Source of the DNA: Alloscardovia theropitheci
GTDB taxonomy: Bacteria; Actinomycetota; Actinomycetes; Actinomycetales; Bifidobacteriaceae
Length of the DNA: 64,000 nucleotides
Reading direction: 5' to 3'
NCBI RefSeq assembly: GCF_004332295.1
Contig: NZ_RXLP01000017.1
Location: 1-64,000, forward strand
How positions within the stretch are numbered: position 1 is the first letter of the stretch; each line of letters starts with the position of its first letter. The notes under the pieces were generated by a model, which did no database searches, was not told where the DNA came from, and worked only from the letters and a program-made list of their open reading frames with translations. Made by a program: the position numbers and the translations under genes. This document shows positions 25,521 through 36,271 of the stretch, one piece after another.

Positions 25521-27077
25521 TTAATAGCGGTAATCAGGGTCAAGCAATCTCATCAATTCTTGATCGTGATGCTGTACAAGCTGAGAATTGTCATCAAGAA
25601 TCATAGTATTACCGTTATCGCGGGTGTAGGATGACCATTGAGGTAATCCATCAGCACTTGGTACACCGTTGCGGGCAAAGTTTACCCATGCAGAGCTTAT
25701 CTTTGTGCTGAAATCATTATTACCATGATCAAATACGTATGGAATTTCTGCACCATGATAAGGATCTGATCCATAATTGAAAACGTATGCGTATACAGGA
25801 GCACCATTTTGATCTGCCTTATGACTCATAATTTTAAGCATTGGAAGACGGATAAAGGTGTCTACATATGGTGCATCTGAAGCGTTACGCATTGGATATG
25901 CTTTTTCGAAAGCATCGACCTGTGCTGATGTCATATTTTCATGGCGAGTAGAACGCATCATGTGAGTCCATTCGCTGAAGTTGCTTCCAATAAGAAGAGG
26001 CACGTCTTTACCTGCTGCGGCAAAACCATCGTCAGTTACAGGAGCGGTTGGAAGATAATCTCCATCGATAACTGGACCCCAATCGATACCGAAGTTATCA
26101 GATAATGCTAGGCGGGTATTGGTCTCTTGTCCCACTTGAGTTCGTGCTCGATCTGATGCGCTCATGACGTCTTGATAAGAGACGTTTTGTATCTCGTCGA
26201 CATTTTCTGGAGCAATTCCGAGATTTTGCAAAGTGAGTTCGCCGATACGCTCGCTGACACTTTTCGACGCAAAATTTACTCCCATTGCTTCTGTAGCGCC
26301 ACTTTGGACGATTCCCTTATTAAATAGCCCCTTCGCAGATGGTGCTGTCATCATAGATAATACCTTCGCACCACCACCAGATTGGCCGAAAAGCGTGACA
26401 TTATTAGGGTCACCGCCAAAATTAGCGATATTTTCTTTAATCCATTCCAAAGCCATCTGAATATCGACAAGACCTACATTTGCTGAGTCCTTGTACTTTT
26501 CGCCGTACTGAGACAAATCAAGATGACCAAATACATTTAAACGATGGTTTACACCTACTACAACCACATCGTGATTCTTCGCTAGGGTAGTTCCGTCATA
26601 CATACTTTCATTTGCGCTACCAGTGGAGAAACCTCCACCGTGAAGCCACACCATTACTGGGCGTTTATTATTATCTAAACCATTAGTCCAAATGTTCAGA
26701 TTCTGACTGTTGTTATCATTTCCATCGCCATTATTGCCTTGCATTCCAGCAACTTCACCCTGATAGGAAATTTTGCCATACGTTGTTGCATCTTTGACAT
26801 CAGGCCATGATTCTACTGGCTGGGCAGGCATAAAGCGCTCAGTTGCCTGCGCATATTGGACACCATGATAGGTGTACACATTATCATCGATGTATCCTCG
26901 TAATCGGCCTTGCTTGGTCTGAACTATTGCGTTATTTGACGGTGAGCCTTCTCTCACATTGGGCGTCATAAACATACTCGGATATCTAAAATAAATATAT
27001 GAAAAAATCAATCCGGCTATAACGATAAGGCTAGTAATGATAGCGCCTATCGTAATCCATAATTTCTTGTGTTTCAT
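25521..27077 (-). CDS. Membrane-anchored type B carboxylesterase
   Basis: The product has 518 residues with an N-terminal hydrophobic anchor at about 8-30 and an extracytoplasmic alpha/beta hydrolase domain. HGGGF (146-150) supplies the oxyanion hole. The nucleophile is Ser233 in GQSGG, where most relatives have GESAG. The catalytic His is in PYHGAEIPYVF near residue 440, and the acid is probably in the LLIGSNFSEW region. VQTKQGRLRGY and YHGVQYAQ are typical of the family start. It should hydrolyse carboxylic esters at the cell surface; the natural substrate is unknown. The neighbours do not suggest a role. The start is supported by position only, with a weak ribosome site. Confidence 0.85.
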   Translation of the reverse strand: MKHKKLWITIGAIITSLIVIAGLIFSYIYFRYPSMFMTPNVREGSPSNNAIVQTKQGRLRGYIDDNVYTYHGVQYAQATERFMPAQPVESWPDVKDATTYGKISYQGEVAGMQGNNGDGNDNNSQNLNIWTNGLDNNKRPVMVWLHGGGFSTGSANESMYDGTTLAKNHDVVVVGVNHRLNVFGHLDLSQYGEKYKDSANVGLVDIQMALEWIKENIANFGGDPNNVTLFGQSGGGAKVLSMMTAPSAKGLFNKGIVQSGATEAMGVNFASKSVSERIGELTLQNLGIAPENVDEIQNVSYQDVMSASDRARTQVGQETNTRLALSDNFGIDWGPVIDGDYLPTAPVTDDGFAAAGKDVPLLIGSNFSEWTHMMRSTRHENMTSAQVDAFEKAYPMRNASDAPYVDTFIRLPMLKIMSHKADQNGAPVYAYVFNYGSDPYHGAEIPYVFDHGNNDFSTKISSAWVNFARNGVPSADGLPQWSSYTRDNGNTMILDDNSQLVQHHDQELMRLLDPDYRY

Positions 27078-27275
27078 GGCTAGTCTCTCTTGCCTTATCG
27101 CCGTTATTTCTATATATGTAATCTATAAGAATTATATTGGCCAGGGTTCAGCCACGGGAAAGATTGGCCTAGATTCATATACGAGTTGCGAATAAAGCTG
27201 TGCATTGTGCGTATAGCATCGTATAAGGCACAGTATGGCAAAATAACCTATACCCCGGGTGCTAAATTTACTTCT

Positions 27276-27818
27276 ATGAGTGGTGGTGAGCAAAACGAAA
27301 GAATCATGGGCGATTACCTTATCGAAAGCCTAAACCGGAGCCTTGCGCAAAGCTATGAATCTATCAATGATTCGGCTTTGTCTCACTTATCGATTGCCGG
27401 CATGGGACATGACGTCGTGGATTACCTACAATTCGAGGAGCAGCTCAATCTTGCAGGAAGTCGTTTTGAACGACTTTTTTCGCGTCGAGAAATTGCGCAA
27501 TGTCATGCGAGATCAGCAGAGTCAGGGGACAGTTATGCTCAGCATCTTGCTGCACGATGGGCTGGAAAAGAGGCCTTTCTTAAAGCATGGTCTCATGCTT
27601 TAGCACCCTCTTGTGATATGCCTTATGCGATCGAATACTTTCCATGGGAGAGCATTGAAATTATGAGCGATGCCGTTCACCGGCCCTCGCTTATTATCAG
27701 TGATGACGTAGTGAAAAGAGTTTACGATAGCGTTGGCAATGATGTGCGATTCCACATCTCACTGAGTCATGATGGCACGGTTGCAAGCGCAGTCGTTATT
27801 ATTGAACGCAGCGTCTGA
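27276..27818 (+). CDS. acpS: Holo-[acyl-carrier-protein] synthase
   Basis: The enzyme transfers 4'-phosphopantetheine from CoA to a Ser of acyl carrier protein or of the type I fatty acid synthase. Conserved blocks are GMGHDVVDYLQFEEQL (metal-binding Asp), RFERLFSRREIAQC, ARWAGKEAFLKAW (catalytic Glu/Lys) and FHISLSHDGTVASAVV. ATGs at 27276 and 27306 both precede the domain; neither has a strong ribosome site, and the frame is open further upstream to a TTG at 27186. The domain itself starts near 27402. The product is somewhat longer than a minimal AcpS at its N-terminus. adnA follows 72 bp later. Confidence 0.85.
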   Translation: MSGGEQNERIMGDYLIESLNRSLAQSYESINDSALSHLSIAGMGHDVVDYLQFEEQLNLAGSRFERLFSRREIAQCHARSAESGDSYAQHLAARWAGKEAFLKAWSHALAPSCDMPYAIEYFPWESIEIMSDAVHRPSLIISDDVVKRVYDSVGNDVRFHISLSHDGTVASAVVIIERSV

Positions 27819-27890
27819 ATGTACAAGTTTGTTGGTATATGCAAAACGTGCACAGTAGAGTGAAACAGTAAAGTGAATGAGTAGTTAATT

Positions 27891-30800
27891 GTGAGTCAAA
27901 CAATGGTGAAAACGATGAAGATTACAAGTGATGTCGCGCTAGAACGTATTGCTGAAAGTTTTATGCACAACGATGCGAATGATCGCGCTTTTCTCGTGAC
28001 AGGCTCTCCTCGTAGCGGTAAGTCATGGCTCGCACGTCGTCTTGCTGTGAAGGCTGCGCAGGAGTTTGGCTCGCATAGTGTCACGCTTGTGGTTACAAAT
28101 CGTTTAGTTGCAGATGAGGCAAATCGAGAAATTCTTCGTGAGCTTACGATTTCTGGACAACGACGTCTTGCTACGACATTGAGCGCTGTAGCATTTCGAA
28201 TTATTGACGAACGTCAAATGCTTGCTGGAGATCCTGCACCTCGCCTTCTTAATGGTGCTGAGCAAACAGCTGTTTTGCGTACGATTTTTGATCGACATGT
28301 CATGCATGCTCAAACTGGTGATTTATGCGATACTTGTATGCTTCTGCGCCAGTATTTTGTAGGCTCTCATGCGGATAGTCAGCTTACTGATACGCTTTCA
28401 TTGTTCGAAAGTTACATTACGCCTGTATTTACCCTCCAGCTTCGAGATATACTGGCTCGCATGAATGAGCTGGGTGCCTCGCATCGTATGGAAGCTCAGA
28501 TTATCGATGTTCTTACTACGCATGATGACAATCCTCAGCAACGTTTGCAACGAGAATATACGACTCTGCAAATTAAACTTGCGTATGCGTTGCGCCTCGA
28601 ATATGCACAGGAAATAGATGAGCAATTTTCGCGTGAGCTGCGTTTTGATTCTTCACGCCTTTTACGTGAGGCTGCGTTAACTTTTAATTCTGGTCAGGCA
28701 CAAGAAATTGGTTTAAATGTGCCGAAGGTGCTTATCGTTGATGATGCGCAAGAACTGACCTTAGCAGGAATATTTCTCGTACATGAATTATACAAAGCAG
28801 GAACACGCGTCATCTTCATTGGAAATCCTGATGAATCTGTGCTCGGCTTTAGAGGAGCTTATGGAGAATTCTTATGGAATAGAGCGCCTCAAAAGGAAGA
28901 TAATACTAGTCCATTCTTGAGTAAAGACTTTGGATGCTTTGATGCGTGCGAGGTAAATCTGACGAGTCGATATTCATGGGATCACTTGACCTACAATGAT
29001 GTCATTGCTGCACGAGTAGCGCTTAATATTCCGTCAGAATACCCGACAGATATTCCGCTGCCATATCGTGCTCAAAAGTTCCCAACTTTGGATGGAGATT
29101 CTAACGATACCGATAATCTCAAGTCATTGATGAGCAGCCATGATGATGCGATGAAGAGCGAATCGGTTGATGCGCATATTTTCCACTCTGCGCGTGAGGA
29201 AAGCGATTTCGTTATTAATTCGATTATGAATGAACGTATTACTCATCAACGTTCATGGAATGACACAGCAATCATCGTTCATGATAATTCTGTGGCTCGC
29301 GCGCTCGGTGTACGCTTGCAAAACGAGGGGATACCTGTTCGTTTTTCAGCGATATCTAAACCATTAAGTGAAGATCCGGTTACGCTTGGTTTATTTGCTG
29401 CGATTCAATTAGGCATGATTAATCCGGATGAAATCAGCACGTCAAATGTATCGTCTAGCGATGAACTCTTGGCGCGAGTAAATGCATCTTTGCAGCAGTA
29501 TACTATGAGCCCATTTGCTATGGATGAGCAAGAACGATCGCTTAATATGCGTCATATTGATGCTGCTTTGAACGCGATCACGACAATTATTCAAGCATGG
29601 CGTTCGAACGCTGTACAGCTGAAGGAAAGCGCTGCAGTACAGGAAGCGAATCAAGAATCGGAACAAGAAGAAAATGATACGTATAATTTTGATGCGTTAT
29701 ACAATGCATGGCTTAGCGTACTAGAAAAATTTGGCGTATCGCAGGATGATTATCCGCTCAATGTTTCAGCGCTTAAGACAATCGCACTGTTAAATATCGC
29801 AAATCAGACGAACTCAATTCTTGATTTGATGGGTTCCATGCGAGCTGAATATCGCCATGATGTCGAAATGCTGAGAAAATTTATCCTCATGTCTGAAACA
29901 GCTCGACGCTCATTAAAGGGTGAACATTCTGGGGGCGAGCAATCTAGATCTGCTCAATCTGGATCCGGTCAGGACACGGATATTATAAGCGTGCTATGGG
30001 CAGTATGGAGTAGCTCTCATGTAGCGGAAAAATGGCAGAGTAAGGCTCTGGACTTTAGCGACTTTGCTCAGCGTTTACGCTATAACGAGTGGCTTGATAA
30101 TGTCATGCGATTATTCGATTATGCAGATCAGAAGAATACTGCTATGAGTGTGCCTGAATTTATCTCACATGTGATGCAACTTGAAATTTCTGCAGATTCT
30201 TTGGCACATCTCGCTCCCATTGATGAAGCTGTGACTGTAACGACTCCCGCTTCTGCTGCCGGGCAGACTTGGCGAGATGTATGGATTGTTGGCATGCAGC
30301 AGGGTACGTGGCCAAATCTTGCAGCCCGTAATACGATGTTTGGCGCGGATAATTTAGCAGATATTATTATGCACGGTTCTAGTACACACGATGCGCATGA
30401 GCAGATGATGAGCGTTCTTCATTCTGAGAAACGCAGTTTCCTTGTTGCACTTACTCGAGCCTCGCGCACTACGCATGTCAGTGCGGTATGGGATGAATCG
30501 ACCACTCCGTCAGACTTCCTCTTTGAATATGCGCATGAACTTTTCCCGCGCGTTGATAAGCTTGATCAGGTTGATTTTACGTCCGTTCCCATCATTTCTA
30601 TGGAGGATGCCTCACTTCAAGAAGAAATGGGAAGCTTGGAACTGACTAGTATTTCAGACATTATTCGTCAAGCTCGCGTTACCTTGTCACAAGAGATAAG
30701 TCATACTCGACCAACTCCAGAATGTTTAGATGCTATGTCTGCCTTAGACTATTTGCGTACAGCTGGATATGATGAAGCAAACCCTGCTAAGTGGGGATTT

Positions 30801-32120
30801 ATCGGCTACTTATCAGGGGATGAACGTAAAAGTGCTATCCAAGAAAGCAAAACTTTACAGACTGGAAAAGATAACCCTGTGCGCTTATCTCCATCGAGTG
30901 TAGAGAAGATCTGGGGATGTGCGATTTGCTATCGTCTAGAAAATCAGTTATCAGGTCCTCAAGCAAATACAGCAGCTACGTCTTTCGGTACTCTTATCCA
31001 CAGCGTAGCTCAGTGGGCAAGCGAGGAAATGTTCTTTGACAGCGCTGATTTCTATGAGGATGCAGTTAAATCTCTAGGTAGTAGTGCGAAAGTAGTCGAA
31101 ACCGTCGCGCAAGAAATGAAAGCTCACTATGATGAACTTCGTACTGCGCCTGACGTTGATGCAAATATGAACGAATATCTACGTGAAGTGAAAAATGATC
31201 AACTCGCTTCAGATATATTGCACAATATCGCGTACTACTTTGTTATGTCGCATGAGGCAAAGATTGCATCGAATGATAAATTCCATCCACCATACCTTCC
31301 ATTGACAAGTGCGCAAACTGAAGTGGAATTTGATGCATATATTACGATGGAAGATATTCGATATGCGTATAATTCGATACCAGGTCGTATTGCGCTTACA
31401 AGGAACGAATTTGGCGAGCTCATGACGCGGCTCGTTGAAGGTATGCCACTGGGGTATAACTACGATACTGTTGTAAATCTTCACGGGTTTATTGATCGCG
31501 TGGAAAAGCATGGGGGAGCCACGTATATCGTCGATTTTAAGACGGGAAATAAAGCGCATAATCTCTCAAGCCAATTTAATGATTTGCAGCTTATTAGTTA
31601 TCAGCTTGGTCTGACTTTCCATAATACGCAGCATGATACGGATGAACAGCGTAAGAAAGTACTTAGCAAAGCGCCGATGATTGATATGTCGGTTCTCTTT
31701 GACGTTAAGCATGAAAATGTTCCAGCGACTAGTCGAGGAGAAGGCTTTGCTAAATATCAGCCGGCAGTGTTCGAAAATGGTCATTTGGGCTGCTCAGATG
31801 CTACACGAAGCTATATGAAATCACATGTCAATGTGCAGCAGGACTTTACTTTTGATCCACATTCATTCGTCGGAGTTGAAGGAATGAGAGAAGAAGCAAT
31901 TGAGCGTATTTTAGAAGAATTCGCTGGCCGTGACCACGATCGTACATTGTATACACTTTCACTCATTGCACGAGTATTTTATGCAGCAGCTGTAATGCGT
32001 TCAGAAAATCTCGTTGTTCACACGGTTCATTTATCTCATGATACAAAGTACTGCGCGTATAAAGATGTTTGTTCAGCGTGCGCTCATAGGAATAATTCAG
32101 TGATGGAAGAGTGGCTATAA
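27891..32120 (+). CDS. adnA: AdnA-like helicase-nuclease subunit (RecB-type)
   Basis: The product has 1409 residues. It is one subunit of the actinobacterial double-strand-break end-resection machine. Walker A is GSPRSGKS (about 37-44). The Walker B-like motif is LIVDDAQE, and GNPDESVLGFRGAYGEF is the UvrD motif III equivalent. A RecB-type nuclease domain is at the C-terminus with YIVDFKTG near 1213. Four Cys likely hold a [4Fe-4S] cluster: one or two in WGCAICYRL (about 1008) and the rest in CAYKDVCSAC (about 1388). A Ser/Gln/Gly-rich low-complexity patch lies near 685. The start is GTG at 27891; ATGs at 27903 and 27915 are alternatives. The stop overlaps the ATG of the next gene. It is longer than the mycobacterial AdnA that I recall. 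AddB-like naming is possible. Confidence 0.78.
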   Translation: MSQTMVKTMKITSDVALERIAESFMHNDANDRAFLVTGSPRSGKSWLARRLAVKAAQEFGSHSVTLVVTNRLVADEANREILRELTISGQRRLATTLSAVAFRIIDERQMLAGDPAPRLLNGAEQTAVLRTIFDRHVMHAQTGDLCDTCMLLRQYFVGSHADSQLTDTLSLFESYITPVFTLQLRDILARMNELGASHRMEAQIIDVLTTHDDNPQQRLQREYTTLQIKLAYALRLEYAQEIDEQFSRELRFDSSRLLREAALTFNSGQAQEIGLNVPKVLIVDDAQELTLAGIFLVHELYKAGTRVIFIGNPDESVLGFRGAYGEFLWNRAPQKEDNTSPFLSKDFGCFDACEVNLTSRYSWDHLTYNDVIAARVALNIPSEYPTDIPLPYRAQKFPTLDGDSNDTDNLKSLMSSHDDAMKSESVDAHIFHSAREESDFVINSIMNERITHQRSWNDTAIIVHDNSVARALGVRLQNEGIPVRFSAISKPLSEDPVTLGLFAAIQLGMINPDEISTSNVSSSDELLARVNASLQQYTMSPFAMDEQERSLNMRHIDAALNAITTIIQAWRSNAVQLKESAAVQEANQESEQEENDTYNFDALYNAWLSVLEKFGVSQDDYPLNVSALKTIALLNIANQTNSILDLMGSMRAEYRHDVEMLRKFILMSETARRSLKGEHSGGEQSRSAQSGSGQDTDIISVLWAVWSSSHVAEKWQSKALDFSDFAQRLRYNEWLDNVMRLFDYADQKNTAMSVPEFISHVMQLEISADSLAHLAPIDEAVTVTTPASAAGQTWRDVWIVGMQQGTWPNLAARNTMFGADNLADIIMHGSSTHDAHEQMMSVLHSEKRSFLVALTRASRTTHVSAVWDESTTPSDFLFEYAHELFPRVDKLDQVDFTSVPIISMEDASLQEEMGSLELTSISDIIRQARVTLSQEISHTRPTPECLDAMSALDYLRTAGYDEANPAKWGFIGYLSGDERKSAIQESKTLQTGKDNPVRLSPSSVEKIWGCAICYRLENQLSGPQANTAATSFGTLIHSVAQWASEEMFFDSADFYEDAVKSLGSSAKVVETVAQEMKAHYDELRTAPDVDANMNEYLREVKNDQLASDILHNIAYYFVMSHEAKIASNDKFHPPYLPLTSAQTEVEFDAYITMEDIRYAYNSIPGRIALTRNEFGELMTRLVEGMPLGYNYDTVVNLHGFIDRVEKHGGATYIVDFKTGNKAHNLSSQFNDLQLISYQLGLTFHNTQHDTDEQRKKVLSKAPMIDMSVLFDVKHENVPATSRGEGFAKYQPAVFENGHLGCSDATRSYMKSHVNVQQDFTFDPHSFVGVEGMREEAIERILEEFAGRDHDRTLYTLSLIARVFYAAAVMRSENLVVHTVHLSHDTKYCAYKDVCSACAHRNNSVMEEWL

Positions 32121-35100
32121 TGGCAGAATTTACCTTAACCGACGAACAGTCACGTATCGTTCATGCGGATAAAAACGAAACCATGCTTATTGTCGCAGGA
32201 GCGGGGTCGGGCAAAACTTTTACAATGACTGAGCGAATTATTCAGCTGATTTCCTCTGGTGTAGCACCACAAAAAATCTTGGGACTTACCTTCACGAAGG
32301 CTGCTGCTACGGAGCTTCTTACTCGAGTATCTGCTGCAGTGCAAAAGCAGCGCATAAGTAATGCAAGTTCTATCGATAAGGGCAGTTTCGACTTTTCTGA
32401 TGCGCATGCTGACAATGCTTTTATGAAACCGGAAGTGTATACCTATGATGCATTCTTCCAAAGTATCGTGCGACAATATGGCTTACTCGTAGGATTTGAT
32501 CCTAATACCATTCCTCTGAGCGCGGCGGGCGCATATCAACTTGCTGATCAGGTGGTTCATGAGCATCTTAGACAAGCGCTTTCGGAGATTGCTCAATTAT
32601 CTGAGAATACTGGAGAAACTGGTAGCAGTAATTCTGATGCGAATTCTAATTCTTCCATTGATGACATCAATTCGTACTCTGTGTTTGTGAACAATATCGT
32701 TGCTTTGTCAGATGCGATGAGTTCATGCATGATTGATAAAACGTGCACGACGATGGACGAGGCGGCTGACAGGATAGAGAAATGGGATGATGCGTTTATT
32801 AAGCATCTCGATGAGATTATTGAACGCGATTATCCTGAGGAACGTCATCTTCCTGATTTTGGGCAACCCGTAGGTTTATTTAAAGGGAAAACTGAATCAG
32901 GTTATAAAAAATGGCATGACACTAAAGCGCGTGATTACATCGCAAACGTTCTCGTCGAGATGCGCGAGAAAACGAGGATGCGTTCTGTTTATGTGCGTTA
33001 TGTCAAGCTTTTTGCTCAGAAAAAGCGCGAAATGCGTATGGCACAATTCTCTGACTTTACAATTGCTGCGATGCAATTGGTTCAACGATTCCCATGGATT
33101 GGAGAACAATATCGTTCTCGCTTTACGCATGTATTCCTTGACGAATATCAGGATTCTTCTACTGCTCAAGCGAGCTTAATCGTGCAACTATTTGCGCCTC
33201 ACGGTGTTTCATCAAACGATTCATCCGCTCTAACAGCAGTTGGTGATCCGTATCAAGCGATTTATGCGTGGAGAGGTGCTGCTCCGGGCGCGTTTATTTC
33301 ATTCTTGAAGCAAACGGGTGCTTCATCGCCACTATCTTTGAGCAAAACTGTACGCAATCCTCGCATCGTACTTGATGTCGCTAATGCTGTAACTCAGCCT
33401 CTTCGTGCAGGACATTATGATGCTTACGGACGGCAGGGAACTATTAAACTTCAAGAAGTGAAGGTATCTGAGCTTTCCACGTTGAGTGAAAGTATTACTG
33501 GCAGTTTCGCTGCAGTTACGTATACAACGCGTGCTCAAGAAATCGATGGCGTAGTTCGATATGCAAAAAAAGCGATTGAGAAAAGTCGACAGGCTAATGA
33601 TCGGCTTATCGCAGCAGGAAAACCGGCAAGATCTGGACCATTCGTTGCTGTACTGCTACGTTCAAAAACTCATATGCGAGAATTCGCGGATGCGCTCACT
33701 GATGCAGGTATTAGCGTGCAAGTAGATGGAGTCCAGTCGGCACTTGACCGACCAGATGCACGTGATATCATCAACTTTTTGCACGTCATCAGCGACCATG
33801 CCAATTCAGATGCGATGCTTAACCTTCTAGCGAGTACGCGGTACGCCATGAGTGCGCGCGACTTACGAGCACTCTCTCATGCCGCTAATATGCATAATAG
33901 CGACATGCAAAAGCGTTTGCTTGATAGTATGGGAGTTGAAAAACCTGATAGAAATAGTTGGGCGTTGCCGCCAGTTGCCACACTTATAGACATCATGACC
34001 CTTCCTGATAAGAGTCGACAGGTGATATTGGATAAATACTTTACAGGAAGTAGCTATGGGCGTCAGCGCATTGAAGAATGTGCTCAGCAAATAGCTTTTG
34101 TGCAGTCTCGCAATAAATCAAATCTCGAAGATATTATTCGTGCCACGGGCAAAGCACTGGGCGTAGATATTGATGTGGCAGTTGCATACGCGATATCGTA
34201 TGCCAAAGGTTATACCGGTAAAGCGCAACCAGTTGCAAGCACTGACTCAATTGTAGAGTTAGCGCAGACTTATGAAAACGAACTATCAGAGGGGCAAAAA
34301 AGTACTCTTAGTGGCTTCTTAGCATGGTTAGATTCTGGAATGGCAACTTCGCCGGATAATCCTACATTAATCGGTTCCGCACAGGCGGATGTGACTATAT
34401 GCACAGTTCATCATTCCAAAGGTTTGGAATGGGATAGCGTTATTATTCCGGAAATTAATAACGGAACATTTCCGTCAAATCAAGGTTCGCATTTATCTTT
34501 TGAAGATGTTGACGATGCTGAAGCATATGAGTTTGGGCGGTATTCAACTTCTGCACAGACGTGGGTGACTGATTCTACAGATGTGCCATATCCTGTGCGC
34601 GTAGACAAAGATGCGGTGGCTCATTTTGCTGATATAGATGAATTCTCATCACAAATTCCAGATGGTTTTGAACTCGAAAATCTGGTTGACGGGAAAGTAG
34701 CCTTCAGATCGAGCGAGAATCTTTCAGACATTATGAGTCTGCGAGAAGAAAGCGGACAAACCGTCCTCGAAGATGAACGCAGACTGATATATGTAGCTAT
34801 TACTCGCGCTCGCAGAGACGTTATTATGATGGGCATACTCAAGACGACTGGCGAGATTACTGATACTTTCAAACCGGTTGGTTTCATACCTGAAGAAATG
34901 GCTCTATCCTATGGAACGCCTGACTTTACAAAGACTTCAAAATTCCTTGCTGAGGCACAAGAGTATTTGAGAGGAAGTAGGGTAGCTGAGCAATTTAGTG
35001 CTGAAAATGACAGTGCTGAAAAGGGCACTGTTGAAAAGGGCAGCGCTGAAAAGGACAGTGCTGAAAAGTTCAGCGATGGCACGAGTAGTGCTGAAAAGTA

Positions 35101-36271
35101 TATAGATTTATCCCGTATGTTTGCAGACTGCGGATTCATTGATACGCCGCGAGGATTCTTTGTCGGTGATGATGCATTCGAATATGCGTCAGCAACAGTT
35201 GGTCAGGCGATTGAAGCTGCAAGACATGCTGAGCAGAATATTGATTACGAGATTTATGTACATCCTCGTGCTATTGATGAGCGCATTGAACCAGAACTTA
35301 ATGCTTCTGCTGCGATTTTCTCCGCAGAAGCTGAGATTCCAAGTCGCGCGGGAGCTCTTCGAGAACGTGCAGAGCTCGTTCATAGAACATTGCAAACTCT
35401 AGGGTTCTCGCATACGAGCGACGATAATGATCAGCGAATCCTCGAATCTGCACAGCGTATTCAATCAGGGCGTAATACGTCAGTTACGGCAATTCAAAGA
35501 GAAATTTCTGATGACTTCAATGCGGACGAGCAAACTGCCGATATGCGCAGTAAGTTTGAGCAGTTGCGTCGTGCCAAAGCTATAGTGCGTCCAATTCCAA
35601 ATCTTGCTTTGTACTCTTGGCAAGGGGAACTGACAGCGGCTAATCGAGGAACAGTTTTTCATGCTTTTGCTCAAAGGTATTTCACCCCTGAAGCTCAACT
35701 TAACGATGATGTCTTTGCTCAGACGAAGGCAGCTATCCGTGCAGAGGTTGAGGCAGAAAAACCGGTTACTGCTGTCGAAAAGGAAATGCATAAGTGGAAA
35801 GAGCGTCTGCTCGAGTCACCTTTCGCACTTGATGATTGTGATGGGGTAGAGGTTCCATTCGCATACGTTCCTCAAAGAATCCAGCATGCCGTGGTAGGTG
35901 TAATTGATGCCATTTTTGAAGGAGAACAGTTAGGGGATTCGCCTATCGCACGTGCTGCGCATGCCCAAGGTCGCCACATACGCTACACCGTTATTGATTG
36001 GAAAACAGGTCGTAGGCCTGTTAGCCCTGAAGAGATAGAGCATAAGCTATTACAAGTCGATATGTATCGTGCAATAGTTGCGACTCTTCGAGGAGTAGAC
36101 ATTGAGGAAGTGGATGCAGCATTGTATTACGTTAGTGAAGAGGATCGTTCTTTGCGGGCAATATGTGCGAACGTAAAAACAGCTGAGGAGATTGAAGAAA
36201 TCTTTGCTGGAAATGCTGTAAACGGTGATAGCGCCGACTCTACTCGACTGTTAAGCGACAGAGAAGATTAA
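32120..36271 (+). CDS. adnB: AdnB-like helicase-nuclease subunit (UvrD/RecB-type)
   Basis: The product has 1383 residues from the ATG at 32120, which shares a base with the adnA stop (TAATG). It is the active motor: Walker A VAGAGSGKTFTM (24-35), DEYQDSS near 340, GDPYQAIYAWRGA, and TVHHSKGLEWDSV. A C-terminal RecB-type nuclease has YTVIDWKTGRRP near 1290. Between the helicase and nuclease domains lies an unusual pentapeptide repeat, five or more copies of SAEK-type units at about 960-993. The pair should unwind and degrade DNA ends for recombination and repair and may also degrade phage DNA. The 3' end runs directly into a 14-bp tandem repeat. Confidence 0.82.
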   Translation: MAEFTLTDEQSRIVHADKNETMLIVAGAGSGKTFTMTERIIQLISSGVAPQKILGLTFTKAAATELLTRVSAAVQKQRISNASSIDKGSFDFSDAHADNAFMKPEVYTYDAFFQSIVRQYGLLVGFDPNTIPLSAAGAYQLADQVVHEHLRQALSEIAQLSENTGETGSSNSDANSNSSIDDINSYSVFVNNIVALSDAMSSCMIDKTCTTMDEAADRIEKWDDAFIKHLDEIIERDYPEERHLPDFGQPVGLFKGKTESGYKKWHDTKARDYIANVLVEMREKTRMRSVYVRYVKLFAQKKREMRMAQFSDFTIAAMQLVQRFPWIGEQYRSRFTHVFLDEYQDSSTAQASLIVQLFAPHGVSSNDSSALTAVGDPYQAIYAWRGAAPGAFISFLKQTGASSPLSLSKTVRNPRIVLDVANAVTQPLRAGHYDAYGRQGTIKLQEVKVSELSTLSESITGSFAAVTYTTRAQEIDGVVRYAKKAIEKSRQANDRLIAAGKPARSGPFVAVLLRSKTHMREFADALTDAGISVQVDGVQSALDRPDARDIINFLHVISDHANSDAMLNLLASTRYAMSARDLRALSHAANMHNSDMQKRLLDSMGVEKPDRNSWALPPVATLIDIMTLPDKSRQVILDKYFTGSSYGRQRIEECAQQIAFVQSRNKSNLEDIIRATGKALGVDIDVAVAYAISYAKGYTGKAQPVASTDSIVELAQTYENELSEGQKSTLSGFLAWLDSGMATSPDNPTLIGSAQADVTICTVHHSKGLEWDSVIIPEINNGTFPSNQGSHLSFEDVDDAEAYEFGRYSTSAQTWVTDSTDVPYPVRVDKDAVAHFADIDEFSSQIPDGFELENLVDGKVAFRSSENLSDIMSLREESGQTVLEDERRLIYVAITRARRDVIMMGILKTTGEITDTFKPVGFIPEEMALSYGTPDFTKTSKFLAEAQEYLRGSRVAEQFSAENDSAEKGTVEKGSAEKDSAEKFSDGTSSAEKYIDLSRMFADCGFIDTPRGFFVGDDAFEYASATVGQAIEAARHAEQNIDYEIYVHPRAIDERIEPELNASAAIFSAEAEIPSRAGALRERAELVHRTLQTLGFSHTSDDNDQRILESAQRIQSGRNTSVTAIQREISDDFNADEQTADMRSKFEQLRRAKAIVRPIPNLALYSWQGELTAANRGTVFHAFAQRYFTPEAQLNDDVFAQTKAAIRAEVEAEKPVTAVEKEMHKWKERLLESPFALDDCDGVEVPFAYVPQRIQHAVVGVIDAIFEGEQLGDSPIARAAHAQGRHIRYTVIDWKTGRRPVSPEEIEHKLLQVDMYRAIVATLRGVDIEEVDAALYYVSEEDRSLRAICANVKTAEEIEEIFAGNAVNGDSADSTRLLSDRED
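34996..35100 (+). repeat. In-frame 15-bp repeat in adnB
   Basis: The sequence encodes successive 5-residue units of the form (D/G)SAEK (DSAEN, then DSAEK, GTVEK, GSAEK, DSAEK, and after a gap SSAEK). The units are 15 bp and near identical at the DNA level (for example GACAGTGCTGAAAAG). The tract forms a charged flexible linker between helicase and nuclease parts and could vary in copy number between strains. Confidence 0.75.
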
